A stretch of DNA of 34,063 bases from Phycisphaerae bacterium (GCA_016782885.1 JADHXQ010000053.1:1-34063); one strand, 5' to 3'; shown: positions 25,504 through 34,063, counted from the stretch's first letter. Notes: generated by a model not told the origin, from the letters alone. Translations and numbers: made by a program.

Positions 25504-27063
25504 CTACGGGGCGGTTCGTTTTGTTGTTTGGTATTTGGCGAGAAGCGCCTTCATTTGTTTGCCGATTTCGGGTTTCTCGCTGTAGAGGTTCTTCGTTTGG
25601 CTGCGATCGGTCTCCAGATCGTAGAGTTGCGCAGGTGGGGCGCCGGTCTTTATTTTCCCGTTTTCAATGTCGCTGTTGACGTGATGGGTGAGTTTATGAG
25701 CGGCCGGTCCGCCGAGGGCGTGCTGACCGATCCTTCTTCCGGTGAATCCGCCGTTTCCGCGCGCGGTGATGTAAAGCCATTTGCCCCTGCGGAGGGTAAT
25801 GTGATTCCTGCTCCTCGGGCAGATCACCAGGTGGTCGCGGATCGCCTCTTTTGGCGTTCCCGTCAGTGCGGGCAAGACGTTGAAGCTGTCGGGGCCTTCG
25901 CCGTCCTTCAGCTTGCGTCCGACGATCGCCGCGAAGGTCGCCAGCATATCCACGTTGCAGATCAGTTGGCTGGACGTCGTCCCGGGCGGTATTTTCCCCG
26001 GCCAGCGGGCGATGAACGGAACGCGGTGTCCGCCTTCCCACGCGTCGAACTTGAATCCCAGGAGGTCGCTGTTGAGGCGGTGTCCGGACTTCCATGCGGC
26101 CTGCCCGCCCTGGTTGAGCATTCCCCCGTTGTCGCTGGTGAAGATCACCAGCGTGTTGTCTGCGGCCTTGATCTCGTCGAGGGCGGCGAGCACCTGGGCG
26201 ACGATCCAGTCGAGTTCGTGGATGAAATCGCCGTAGCGGCCGCACTGGCTGGTGCCTTTGAACCGCGGCGCGGGCGTGAACGGGTGATGAATATTGGTTG
26301 TCGCGAGATAGAGGAAGAAGGGTTTGTCTTTCTGTGTTTTGATCCACTTGACGGCCTTGCCGGTGAGGGTCGCGCCGACCTTTTCATCCTCGTAAAGCGC
26401 GTGGGCCGCCTTCCCGCCGCCGATCCAGTCGAGCCCCATTTTCTCGGGGTAAGCTTTGGTGGAGGCCTTGGCGCGGTAGACCATCGGGTCTTCGCCCGCC
26501 AGGCCGACTACGCTGTGATTCTCCACGTAGACGAAAGGGGGGTGGCTGTTGACTACGGGCACGCCGAAGTAGTAGTCGAATCCCAGTTCGAGCGGGCCCG
26601 GCTTGAGGGGTTTGTTCCAGTCGACCGGATTCTTATCGCCAAAGCCCAGATGCCACTTTCCGATACACGCCGTCGAATACCCCGCCTCTTTCATCAGCTT
26701 GCCCAGGGTGAATTGCTCGGTATCGATCACCAGCGGGCTTCTGAGCATGACGGGGCCCCACATATCCTTGTTCCGGAACGGATACCGCCCGGTCAGCAGC
26801 GCGTATCGCGACGGCGTGCAGACAGCCGACGCCGAATGGGCATCAGTAAACATCCGTCCCTGTTTCGCCAACCGGTCGATATTAGGCGTCTTGACTTTGG
26901 TAGCCCCATAGCAGCCGAGGTCCCCGAATCCCAGGTCGTCAGCATTGATCAGGACGATATTAGGTTTTCGCGCTGGCTTGCTGTCGGCGGAAAAACACCT
27001 TCCCGCCAGCGCCAACCCCACACCCGCACCGACCGTTCTAAGAAACTGACGACGCTTCATCAT
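25504..27063 (-). CDS. Tat-exported sulfatase (arylsulfatase type)
   Basis: The first residues MMKRRQFLRTVGAGVGLALA form a twin-arginine signal. The alkaline-phosphatase-fold motifs follow: metal-binding NADDLGFGD (Asp42, Asp43), the formylglycine site CTPSR with Cys82 and TGRYP, GKWHLG at 135-140, a His pair at 259-260 and SDNGG at 310-314. Cys82 must be converted to formylglycine by a separate enzyme. It removes sulfate esters, probably from sulfated polysaccharide fragments, in the periplasm. SD AGAGG precedes the tandem ATG. It lies 66 bp downstream of the propeller/cytochrome gene on the same strand, so they are probably one operon. The exact substrate is unknown. Confidence 0.96.
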   Translation of the reverse strand: MMKRRQFLRTVGAGVGLALAGRCFSADSKPARKPNIVLINADDLGFGDLGCYGATKVKTPNIDRLAKQGRMFTDAHSASAVCTPSRYALLTGRYPFRNKDMWGPVMLRSPLVIDTEQFTLGKLMKEAGYSTACIGKWHLGFGDKNPVDWNKPLKPGPLELGFDYYFGVPVVNSHPPFVYVENHSVVGLAGEDPMVYRAKASTKAYPEKMGLDWIGGGKAAHALYEDEKVGATLTGKAVKWIKTQKDKPFFLYLATTNIHHPFTPAPRFKGTSQCGRYGDFIHELDWIVAQVLAALDEIKAADNTLVIFTSDNGGMLNQGGQAAWKSGHRLNSDLLGFKFDAWEGGHRVPFIARWPGKIPPGTTSSQLICNVDMLATFAAIVGRKLKDGEGPDSFNVLPALTGTPKEAIRDHLVICPRSRNHITLRRGKWLYITARGNGGFTGRRIGQHALGGPAAHKLTHHVNSDIENGKIKTGAPPAQLYDLETDRSQTKNLYSEKPEIGKQMKALLAKYQTTKRTAP

Positions 27064-27129
27064 GCTGGCCTCTTTAATCCTGTTGCCTGACGTTGTGAAT
27101 AAGGGTTTTCTCGCTAGAGCCCACTGGCC

Positions 27130-30100
27130 TCAATTCCTTTGTTCGATTGTCTTTGTGCCCGTTACTTTCAGGTATATCTTGCTTGAATCTCCATCCTGGC
27201 GGATATTGAAGCGGTTGATTCTGGGCGCCGTCTTCAATCGCGGCTTCACCACAGGTTCGGGTTTCGCCCATCTTGTTTTGGGAGTCGGGTCGGGCATTTG
27301 GCGAATCTCTTCTTCGCCCAGGTACGGGCCATTGGCGTCGACCCATGCGATCAGGCGCCGAAGGCTTTTCGGATCCATTTTGGCCTTGATGTGTTTCTCA
27401 TTCATGGCCCTGCTGATTAACAAACTCGCAGACGACATGTGGGTCATCGGCTTGAGAGTCGCCAGCGCCGCGGGGGATCTCTCCCGGTAACCCTCCACAA
27501 TCAGGCAGCCGGAAATCGAAACCGGCAGGCCGTGCTCGTTGATCAGCTTGCTGTTTACGGGGCTATACCAGTTGTTACCGCCGCCAACGAGGGTAATATA
27601 CGGTTCTTTGAACTGCGGAGGAAGCTTTGGATATACCGGGTCTTTCAGGTTGGAGTCTCGCAGGGTCAAGTCCAGTTTCTTGCGGGCCTTTCCGTCGCCC
27701 TGGTGGCACTTGCCGCAGTACTTGTCGAGCACCGGCTGGACGAAACGTTCGTATCCAATGCTGACCTCGGCGCCCCACGGGGGAGGCGTCAGGTCGCGGG
27801 CTCCGCGGCGCATGGCAAGCCCGACATTTCCCCGAGCGGCCTTGGCGGGAGTGGAACTGCGGCCTTCGTGGCATCCGACGCACCCGCGAATCTCTCCGGG
27901 CATAACGCCCGTAAAGGATCGCATGGTCTGTATGCAGCGGTAGTCTTTATCCAACAGTTGAAAATGGAGAGCTGCTCCGGGGGGCGCCTTGAAGCAGACC
28001 GAACCGTCGGACTCCACCGGCGTCGTTCCGAGAATTCGTTTTACGCCGTCGGCCTGGGTCACGGAAATTGAGGGCCCGGAATGCTGATATGTCTTCTTCC
28101 AGGGCGTATACGTTTTCGAATCAATCTGAAGCACCCTGAGGTATTTGACCTTGTCTTTGGGGAGCAGCGGGGCGCCTTCAAATACATTTGCACTGTAGAG
28201 AATCCCTTCTTTCAGCGGCGGCTGGTTCGGTCCTATCTTCGGCCATTGGACCTGATCCGGAATTACCGGAGGTTTGCGGCGCGGTTTGAGCGGCATGGCG
28301 TGCCAGACATTATGCTGACCGGTGTAGATCAACTCGCGGTTGCCGGACAAATCCATCAGGTACAGGCTGAACTTCCTTGTCTTTGGCTGCAAAATCGAGA
28401 CCAGGAAATCTTCCCGGCTGATGGGATAGGGCGTCTTGTACGCTTCGTAGCGTCCGGGGCGATAGGTTTTTGTCTCGGGGGTTTCCTTCGGACCGTTGCC
28501 GACTTCCGGCCACTTTATTTCCGTGGTCACCTTGGTCAGGCCGTTGGGATAGTTCATGCCCTCAGAAGGGTCAATGATCCCGATCGAACCTTGAAACCAC
28601 ATATGATGCCCCACGCCGGTGAACATTATTCTCTTGCTTCCGGGAATGGGGCGAGGTTCGGCGAGAATATCGGGCCAGACGCTCTGGTTGCCCCAGAAGG
28701 CCGCCACGCCCGTACCGTCGGGGTTCATGGTCCAGAGCGACTGCAGGCGCTTCTGCTCCTTGTCGGTGTATTCCCATCGCGTATATATGACCCGCCCGTC
28801 GGGCAGCAGCACGGGCAAATAATCAGGTTCGCTGTTTCTGGAAATCACGTAGATGTTCTTCCCGTCAGCATCGCACCGGGCGAGCACCGGAGAATGGTGG
28901 GTCGGGCCGCAACGGACGTACGTGTGGGCCCGCGTCGTGTTGAACAGCAGTTTTCCGCCGGGAAGATAGATGGGATCCAGATCGTCGTAATCCCCGAACG
29001 TAAGCTGCTTGAAACCCGTACCATCCGTATTGACTTCGTACAGGTGAAACGATTTCTCGTCGTAAGGCATCAGGCAGAACACTATCTTTTTGGCGTCAAA
29101 CGAAAGGTCAGGCCGCCAGAGGAAGCCCGCCTTTTCGTCCGGGACCAACGATCGCACCGGGCTGTCCGGGTCCAACCCATCCAGCACCAACAGCCTTCCC
29201 TTGCCCCGCGACCTGTAACCGTGACGATGCGCCGATTCATGCCGGTGACTCGGATAAGGGTTGTCCACCAGTAGGATTCGCGAGAAATCAACGGCCGGGT
29301 TCTTGAAGGTTATGGCGCGTTTCAATCGTCGCACCGCCAGGTACAGCTCACCGGCCGTTAGTCCCTTCGCATCACTTCTGAGCTTCTTTTCCAAATCTCC
29401 CAGTTGCTTCAACTCCGAGCTTAAATTGACCTTTTCAGAGGCCTTCCCTAACCGCTCAGCCAACTGCCGCGTCCAGGTTATCTCCTCTTGCACACGCCTG
29501 GCCGTCGGATCACCTCCCGCCTGAAACAGCCAATCCTTTTCCAGCGGGGAGGATTTTTCAAGCATTTGCGTGCGTTTTTTCTTCTCTTTCAGAAATGCTT
29601 CAGCCGCCCGTTTTGCGTTTGCGATTCGCTTTTTGACTGCGGTATGGGCTTGAGCCTTCGTGCTGAAGACCTGCAAATTGTCAATCGCGCCGTAGAAGCG
29701 GACACCCGAAGTGTAAACCGGTGAAATTCGGAATCTCAGCGGCCCGCTGCCATCGCCTTCATAGGAGAAGGTGTGGTTCGTAAACAACGTTTTTCTTTCC
29801 CACTTACCGGGCTTGACCTGGTGTTTCTTCAAAACCGTCGCGTCGGGGCGCAGCAGTTCCACCGCGATCTGATCGTTTGCGGCAGTCGTCTGGGACAGGG
29901 CCTGGTAGACCGCCGGGCCGACGTCGAAAGCGACCGTGTAAGTGTGCCCCTTGTCGTTGGCCGCGAACCCCTTTTTCTGGGTGAACACGTTCTGGTTTGC
30001 CTTGTTGGCCACCACCATGAGCGCCCAGTCGCCTGCAGAGTGCTCCACGAAGTGCGCTGGCATTCCGGCGCCCAGCCTCGTCCATCCCGGCATCGCGTCG

Positions 30101-30270
30101 TATCCATGTTTAACCGGCAAGCCGCTCTGCGCCTGGCGGTGGCGTCCCTTTACCGATATCTCAGCGTTGAAGTTTTCGGTGAACAATGGGGCTGCAAGTG
30201 CCGCAGTTGAAAAGAGCGATACGAGCAGCAGCAGGCATGCCGGCATTCTTCGAATCATCTCGCCATCCAT
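27130..30270 (-). CDS. HzsA-like lectin / PD40 propeller / cytochrome c fusion protein
   Basis: This is a 1,046-residue exported protein. Residues 5-27 are a signal peptide (MIRRMPACLLLLVSLFSTAA); ATG 30258 is an equally likely start. Residues 28-203 look like a beta-sandwich, lectin-like domain ending YGAIDNLQVFS. A charged helical stretch (205-320) follows, then a TolB/PD40-type propeller at about 330-660 (HLYEVNTDGTGFKQLTFGDY, SLWTMNPDGTG). The C-terminal part carries two haem c motifs, CVGCH at 797-801 and CGKCH at 852-856, in the planctomycete HzsA-related arrangement. Such proteins are abundant in planctomycetes beside sulfatases; the substrate is not known, and hydrazine synthesis is not implied. 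The start codon abuts the stop of a sulfatase fragment and the gene leads to a full sulfatase downstream. Confidence 0.88.
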   Translation of the reverse strand: MDGEMIRRMPACLLLLVSLFSTAALAAPLFTENFNAEISVKGRHRQAQSGLPVKHGYDAMPGWTRLGAGMPAHFVEHSAGDWALMVVANKANQNVFTQKKGFAANDKGHTYTVAFDVGPAVYQALSQTTAANDQIAVELLRPDATVLKKHQVKPGKWERKTLFTNHTFSYEGDGSGPLRFRISPVYTSGVRFYGAIDNLQVFSTKAQAHTAVKKRIANAKRAAEAFLKEKKKRTQMLEKSSPLEKDWLFQAGGDPTARRVQEEITWTRQLAERLGKASEKVNLSSELKQLGDLEKKLRSDAKGLTAGELYLAVRRLKRAITFKNPAVDFSRILLVDNPYPSHRHESAHRHGYRSRGKGRLLVLDGLDPDSPVRSLVPDEKAGFLWRPDLSFDAKKIVFCLMPYDEKSFHLYEVNTDGTGFKQLTFGDYDDLDPIYLPGGKLLFNTTRAHTYVRCGPTHHSPVLARCDADGKNIYVISRNSEPDYLPVLLPDGRVIYTRWEYTDKEQKRLQSLWTMNPDGTGVAAFWGNQSVWPDILAEPRPIPGSKRIMFTGVGHHMWFQGSIGIIDPSEGMNYPNGLTKVTTEIKWPEVGNGPKETPETKTYRPGRYEAYKTPYPISREDFLVSILQPKTRKFSLYLMDLSGNRELIYTGQHNVWHAMPLKPRRKPPVIPDQVQWPKIGPNQPPLKEGILYSANVFEGAPLLPKDKVKYLRVLQIDSKTYTPWKKTYQHSGPSISVTQADGVKRILGTTPVESDGSVCFKAPPGAALHFQLLDKDYRCIQTMRSFTGVMPGEIRGCVGCHEGRSSTPAKAARGNVGLAMRRGARDLTPPPWGAEVSIGYERFVQPVLDKYCGKCHQGDGKARKKLDLTLRDSNLKDPVYPKLPPQFKEPYITLVGGGNNWYSPVNSKLINEHGLPVSISGCLIVEGYRERSPAALATLKPMTHMSSASLLISRAMNEKHIKAKMDPKSLRRLIAWVDANGPYLGEEEIRQMPDPTPKTRWAKPEPVVKPRLKTAPRINRFNIRQDGDSSKIYLKVTGTKTIEQRN

Positions 30271-30484
30271 TCACTTCTTTTTGTACGCGGGATCGGGTGC
30301 GGGGATCTTAGCGCCGTGTTCTTTCAGCATCGCATCCAACCTGGCCTTCATCTTACCAGCTTTTTCAGGCATACGCTTGGCCAGATTGTTCTTTTCTCCG
30401 ATGTCGCTTTTCAGGTTGTAGAGTTCACGGCGGGCCTTTTCGCGCAACCCAAAACAGATCCGCATACGCAATTCAGGCGGAATT
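30271..30484 (-). pseudogene. C-terminal fragment of a second sulfatase
   Basis: About 70 codons encode the standard sulfatase ending ELYNLKSDIGEKNNLA, followed by the helix MPEKAGKMKARLDAMLKEHG and a basic tail. The catalytic part is missing. The frame is closed by a TAA just upstream and then comes the second Fic gene. The fragment abuts the propeller/cytochrome gene directly, as in an operon, so the original locus was probably sulfatase, propeller/cytochrome, sulfatase. Confidence 0.8.
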
Positions 30485-30491
30485 TAAGTAC

Positions 30492-32012
30492 CTATTCGCC
30501 GCTACCGTAGGCGGTCTGAACGGTCTGCTCCATCCGGGTGATCTCGTCGTCGGTCAGGGCGGCGAAACGGCTGGACCGCTTGCGGGCGGACAACTGGCCG
30601 TGGTTCTGGAGGCAGAAGCGGATGAACAGGTCGATCCGCCGGTCCGGCATGTCGACGATCTCCTGGATTGCGGCCTTGGTGCGGTCGTAATTGGCCAGGA
30701 AGTTGAGTTCCTCAACCAGCTCGGTCTCGATGGTCTTCTCGATGAAAGCGAACAGGGCCTCGGCCTGGGGGGTCATGTCGATGAACCGATACCACCGGGC
30801 CGTGTCGTTCAGTACGGTCATGCGGCCTTCATCGTCCAGCTCGTATTCCACCAGAGGCATGAGCGGTTTGGAGAACGCTTCCAGCGAGGCGTCGTATTGG
30901 CCGGGGTTCTTGAGCATGGCCGCCGAGACGGGGAACATGAGCCCTTCGGGCGTGAATCCGCGGCTGGCGAGGATGTTGTGGATCAGGAACCGATGGATTC
31001 GCCCGTTGCCATCCTCGAACGGGTGCAGAAACACGAACCCGTAGGCGACGGCGGCGGCGTTTAGTACGGGATGGATGCCACCACCGCCGATCCGGTTGTT
31101 AGCCTCGATCAGTCCAGCCATCAGGTCCGGCAGATCCTTGGGCTTGGGGCAAGCGTAGTGGACACGCTCGGCCTGCCAGTCCACAGTCTCGCCGACGTAG
31201 TTCTGGCTGGTGCGGTAGTCGGCGTCGGCGAAGCGGGGATCGACGATGCGATTCTGAAGATCGATCAGCCGGGCCTTGTCGCAGAAGTCATCCTTCCGGG
31301 CCAATTCCAACAGGACAATGAATCGTTCGGTGCGGTTGGCGCTGGGCTTGATGTGTTCGATCTCGAAGGACGACTTGGTTTCCCTGGTGTACAGGTAGCT
31401 CAACGCCCGTCTGAGCAGTTCGGGCGGATACTCGGATAGGACCTGCCTGCATCGTTCGCGCAGGCCTGCGTTCAGGTATCGCTGGATCGTTTCGGTTCGG
31501 CGGATGATCGGGCAGAATCGGGCATCACCGAGTAGATTGTCGTTGATGCGTTGGCGGCGGACCTGTCTTGCCGGGCTGGTGGTGATGTAGGCGTCTGGTT
31601 CCAGCAGATCGACGTAGTTTCCCTGCTTCACGTCGTCCAGGGGCAAGCGATCGCCGGTGAGCCATTCATACAGATACCAAACGCGGCGGGCGTACTTACC
31701 GGTCGGTTTTGATGTAACGTATGCCGTGATCTCGGTGGTGTCGGCAGCTCGGAAGATGCCGGCCAAAATCGCCAAATTCACGCCATCGTACTTGAGGGCG
31801 AACTCCAGGTGCCCCCCCAAATCGTCGCCCGGCCAGTATCTCGACGGGTAGGTCTCTCGCACCATGCCATCAGCCATTTCAACCCTGGGCGTATTGCCCG
31901 AAGCGATCAGGGACTCGTGCCAGTTCGGGGGAACGGTAATACCAAGCCTGGCGACAAGCGCAGCATATCCCGCGGGTCGCAAGTTTGAGGCGTGCAAATT
32001 CGTGCCTGCCAT
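30492..32012 (-). CDS. Large Fic family protein
   Basis: CAGGAG precedes the ATG. The 506-residue product has the Fic core HPFEDGNGRIHR at 330-341 and, well upstream, a SSFEIEH segment at 214-220 in the place of the autoinhibitory motif. The Ser and Glu fit [S/T]xxxE, but the last position is His rather than Gly or Asn. The N-terminal 150 residues and C-terminal 100 residues are helical and specific to this larger subfamily. AMPylation of a protein target is the likely activity. The gene lies between a truncated sulfatase and a truncated PQQ-propeller gene and has its own promoter-like region with three related palindromes. Confidence 0.9.
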   Translation of the reverse strand: MAGTNLHASNLRPAGYAALVARLGITVPPNWHESLIASGNTPRVEMADGMVRETYPSRYWPGDDLGGHLEFALKYDGVNLAILAGIFRAADTTEITAYVTSKPTGKYARRVWYLYEWLTGDRLPLDDVKQGNYVDLLEPDAYITTSPARQVRRQRINDNLLGDARFCPIIRRTETIQRYLNAGLRERCRQVLSEYPPELLRRALSYLYTRETKSSFEIEHIKPSANRTERFIVLLELARKDDFCDKARLIDLQNRIVDPRFADADYRTSQNYVGETVDWQAERVHYACPKPKDLPDLMAGLIEANNRIGGGGIHPVLNAAAVAYGFVFLHPFEDGNGRIHRFLIHNILASRGFTPEGLMFPVSAAMLKNPGQYDASLEAFSKPLMPLVEYELDDEGRMTVLNDTARWYRFIDMTPQAEALFAFIEKTIETELVEELNFLANYDRTKAAIQEIVDMPDRRIDLFIRFCLQNHGQLSARKRSSRFAALTDDEITRMEQTVQTAYGSGE

Positions 32013-32023
32013 GGGAATCTCCT

Positions 32024-32156
32024 GTAAAACGCTTACCGGCCATGATTATTGATTATATATCGACAAAGTGCAAGTAAACCGTTTAAAAAAACATCCAAGG
32101 CATTCCTTCCGCCTCGTCGCGAGAAAAACAATTACGGTCTGTGGTAAACGATTACC
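32024..32156. promoter_or_regulatory. Promoter region of the second Fic gene with three palindromes
   Basis: A TATAAT on the minus strand (32057-32052) is the likely -10. Three related palindromes share the core GTAAA-CG-TTTAC: GTAAAACGCTTACC (32024-32037, between -10 and start codon), GTAAACCGTTTA (32074-32085, around -35) and GGTAAACGATTACC (32143-32156). Placement suits a repressor. Confidence 0.5.
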
Positions 32157-32262
32157 AAAGGGCTGTCATCAGGAAATACGCGTACAGGTTTAGTACTCCA
32201 CTGGAATTCCGGAATTACGTTGGCGGGGATTACTACCTGTAGTCACGTTGCCAAGGGCGCCG

Positions 32263-32439
32263 CTACTGGTGCCTGGAGCCGAAGGCGACCACCGACCCGT
32301 CCTTGCAACACACCAGCAGCTTGCCGTATGCCGCCGCCATCCCGTCCCATCTCCATATTACGGCAGCGCCGGCGCTGAATCCGGTGGCATCGGGCTTGGC
32401 GACGGAGAATGTATCTTTCCGGGAAATAATCCTTTCACC
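32263..32439 (-). pseudogene. C-terminal fragment of a PQQ-type beta-propeller protein
   Basis: On the minus strand about 58 codons end in WRWDGMAAAYGKLLVCCKDG then SVVAFGSRHQ and stop, the closing blade pattern (DGMAAAxGKL...DGSVVxFG) of PQQ-like propeller proteins common in planctomycetes. The upstream part fades before the GH109 start codon. No start or SD belongs to it. Upstream limit approximate. Confidence 0.6.
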
Positions 32440-32521
32440 TTGATACTCAGTTGGGCGCAGAATAACATCGTACATGATGAACCATAATAAATAACCCCTG
32501 GCAACCACAAAGGAGACTCTC

Positions 32522-33889
32522 ATGAGTACACGCCGCAATTTTCTGAAAGGTATGGGTGCAGTTGGCGGACTTGGACTTATTAATCCGCTGCTCGTCGCGG
32601 CGAAGGCCCCCGCGAGGCCCGCAAAGGCCAAATACATGGGCGATTTCGCCGCGCCGAAACTGCCCACAGTAAAATGCGCGTTCATCGGCGTCGGCGCCCG
32701 CGGAAGCGGACACTGCGGTGATATCTCAAAGATTCCCGGCGTGAAAGTTGTGGGAGTCTGCGATCTCTACCAGGACCGGGCCGAACGTTCCGTCAAGATG
32801 GCCAAGGCCAAAGGACACACCGGCGCCAAGGCGTATTTCGGCGGGCCCAAAGAGTATCTCAAGATGCTCAAGGAAACAAAGCCCGACGCGGTGTTCATCG
32901 CCACCAACTGGAACTCTCACGCCGAGAACTGCATCGAGTCCATGAAAGCCGGCGCCCACGCCTTCAGCGAAGTTCCCATCGCGGTAACCATAGAAGAGAT
33001 GTGGAAACTCGTCGACACCTCCGAAGCCACCGGAAAACACTGCATGATGATGGAGAACGTCAACTACGGTGCCACGGAACTCCTCTTCCTGAACATGTGC
33101 AGGAAAGGCCTGCTCGGCCAGTTGCTTCACGGAGAAGCGGCGTACATTCACTCCCTGCGCGGACAAATGAACCAGGTCGAGCGCGGTACGGGAAGCTGGC
33201 GAACGTATCATTACGCCAGACGCAACGGTAATCTCTATCCCACGCACGGACTCGGACCGGTCGCTCAGTACATGAACCTCGCCCGCGGCGAGGACACGTT
33301 CGCCTCCATCGTATCCTACTCGACACCCGCACTGGGGCGCCAGCTCTACGCCAAGAAGAAGTATCCGGCAGACCACAAGTGGAACAAGCTCGAATTCAAG
33401 GGCGGCGATCTGAACACCTCGATCATCAAGACCCGTCTCGGCCGGACAATCATGGTACAGTGGGACGAAACCACGCCGCGCCCCTACAGTCGCCACAACC
33501 TGATAGTGGGAACCAAGGGCGCACTTGCCGGTTTCCCCGACAGGATCGCGGTCGAAGGGCTCGGAAACGCCCATCAGTGGGCACAGGGCAAGGACTTCAA
33601 CGATAAGACGAAAGAGTTCGCCCACCCGCTCATAAAAAGGCTCAAGGAGAAGGTCGACAAACTCGGCCTCAAAGGGCACGGCGGAATGGATGGAATGATG
33701 AGAATGCGGATCATCGAGTGTCTCCAGGAAGGGCTTCCGCTCGATCAGAACCTCTACGAGGGATGCTTCTGGTCGGCGGTGGGGCCTCTGAGCGAAAAGT
33801 CAGTCGCCGCCGGCGGCGCTCCGCAGGCTTTCCCCGATTTCACGCGCGGCGAATGGAAAAACACCAAGCCCCTGTCAGTGGATATCTGA
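32522..33889 (+). CDS. Tat-exported Gfo/Idh/MocA family protein, GH109-like
   Basis: AAAGGAG precedes the ATG. The product begins with a twin-arginine signal (MSTRRNFLKGMGAVGGLGLI). The Rossmann nucleotide-binding motif is GVGARGSGH at 56-64, followed by the typical VVGVCDLY strand and SEVPIA in place of EKP at about 149-154. A segment GNLYPTHGLGPVAQYMNLAR resembles GH109 alpha-N-acetylgalactosaminidases, which use bound NAD+ in catalysis. Length 455 fits that group. It acts outside the cytoplasm, probably on GalNAc-containing or related glycans. It is divergent from the sulfatase/propeller genes and separated from them by the Fic locus. Confidence 0.85.
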   Translation: MSTRRNFLKGMGAVGGLGLINPLLVAAKAPARPAKAKYMGDFAAPKLPTVKCAFIGVGARGSGHCGDISKIPGVKVVGVCDLYQDRAERSVKMAKAKGHTGAKAYFGGPKEYLKMLKETKPDAVFIATNWNSHAENCIESMKAGAHAFSEVPIAVTIEEMWKLVDTSEATGKHCMMMENVNYGATELLFLNMCRKGLLGQLLHGEAAYIHSLRGQMNQVERGTGSWRTYHYARRNGNLYPTHGLGPVAQYMNLARGEDTFASIVSYSTPALGRQLYAKKKYPADHKWNKLEFKGGDLNTSIIKTRLGRTIMVQWDETTPRPYSRHNLIVGTKGALAGFPDRIAVEGLGNAHQWAQGKDFNDKTKEFAHPLIKRLKEKVDKLGLKGHGGMDGMMRMRIIECLQEGLPLDQNLYEGCFWSAVGPLSEKSVAAGGAPQAFPDFTRGEWKNTKPLSVDI

Positions 33890-33937
33890 CGGAAAGACCC
33901 GCGGAAAAACGCCAGTAGTTTTGTCGTAATTTGGAGT

Positions 33938-33976
33938 GCGGCGGCTCGACGCCGCTTTGGCTTGTCGCGGAGCGAC
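33938..33976. repeat. Pair of short GC hairpins
   Basis: GCGGCG, a 6-nt loop, CGCCGC, then TTT (33938-33958), followed by GTCGC-GGA-GCGAC (33964-33976). The first may end the GH109-like transcript. A cluster like this, with repeated TTCCGCCG nearby, also resembles dispersed intergenic repeats. Confidence 0.45.
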
Positions 33977-34021
33977 GGTTCCGCCGTTGGACATTTGCCA
34001 TTTGCCGTTCCGCCGCAGGGC

Positions 34022-34063
34022 CTACTGTCGCGCCACTTCCGGCACGAACGAATCGATCACCTT
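34022..34063 (-). CDS. Possible 3' end of a minus-strand gene
   Basis: The last bases read on the minus strand as KVIDSFVPEVARQ then TAG, with no stop to the window edge. This looks like a protein C-terminus but is too short to identify. Confidence 0.3.
   Translation of the reverse strand, partial: KVIDSFVPEVARQ

Noticed and set aside
25486..27090. 534-codon plus-strand open frame opposite the sulfatase
   Set aside because: Antisense shadow of a sulfatase with complete motifs.
28081..29274. Long plus-strand open frame opposite the propeller/cytochrome gene
   Set aside because: Antisense shadow; no recognisable domain or ribosome-binding site.
27130..30270. Hydrazine synthase alpha subunit (anammox)
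   Set aside because: Only the propeller plus haem arrangement is shared; the other hydrazine synthase subunits are absent and related proteins are widespread in non-anammox planctomycetes.

Overview
The window looks like a chromosome segment from a GC-rich member of the Planctomycetota, possibly Phycisphaerae-like. This rests on a Tat-exported sulfatase, a beta-propeller/cytochrome c fusion of the HzsA-like type, a GH109-like Gfo/Idh/MocA enzyme, a PEP-CTERM remnant, and a DUF2924/HARE-HTH accessory cassette. It is an inference from gene content; no rRNA or other marker fixes the taxonomy.

Layout. (1) 1-4048: two plus-strand exported-type proteins, a thioredoxin-fold/TPR protein cut by the window edge and a transglutaminase-like protein with a C-terminal jelly-roll-like domain. 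(2) 4156-8235: a 3.9-kb accessory island at the 3' end of an initiator tRNA gene, bounded by 128-bp direct repeats that each carry the tRNA terminator and the last 7 nt of the tRNA. It holds a PEP-CTERM gene tail, a Fic AMP-transferase with an operator array, a HARE-HTH protein, a DUF2924 gene fused in frame to the tail of an IS transposase, and a small conserved protein. (3) 8229-16062: mostly core genes: tRNA-fMet with a strong promoter, a lipoprotein, a TauE/SafE permease, a rhomboid-TPR protein, a membrane protein, recJ, and psd-pssA for phosphatidylethanolamine synthesis. (4) 16188-18740: a second accessory patch with a small PD-(D/E)XK-like protein, a two-gene toxin-antitoxin-like module under a promoter flanked by an inverted repeat, and a REPIN/MITE-like palindromic element. 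(5) 18743-24999 (minus strand): the conserved cluster tRNA-Gln, prs, rplY, pth, rpsF, ssb, rpsR, rplI, dnaB. (6) 25504-34063: a catabolic or surface region with a sulfatase, the propeller/cytochrome protein, a sulfatase tail, a second Fic gene between two broken genes, a PQQ-propeller remnant and a GH109-like oxidoreductase/glycosidase.

The core genes work in translation, replication, nucleotide supply and phospholipid synthesis. The sulfatase, cytochrome-propeller and GH109-like genes suggest breakdown of sulfated, N-acetylhexosamine-containing glycans. The accessory patches show repeated gene insertion and decay: both Fic genes sit beside truncated genes, and several fossils (PEP-CTERM tail, transposase tail, sulfatase tail, PQQ tail) are recognisable only as C-termini.
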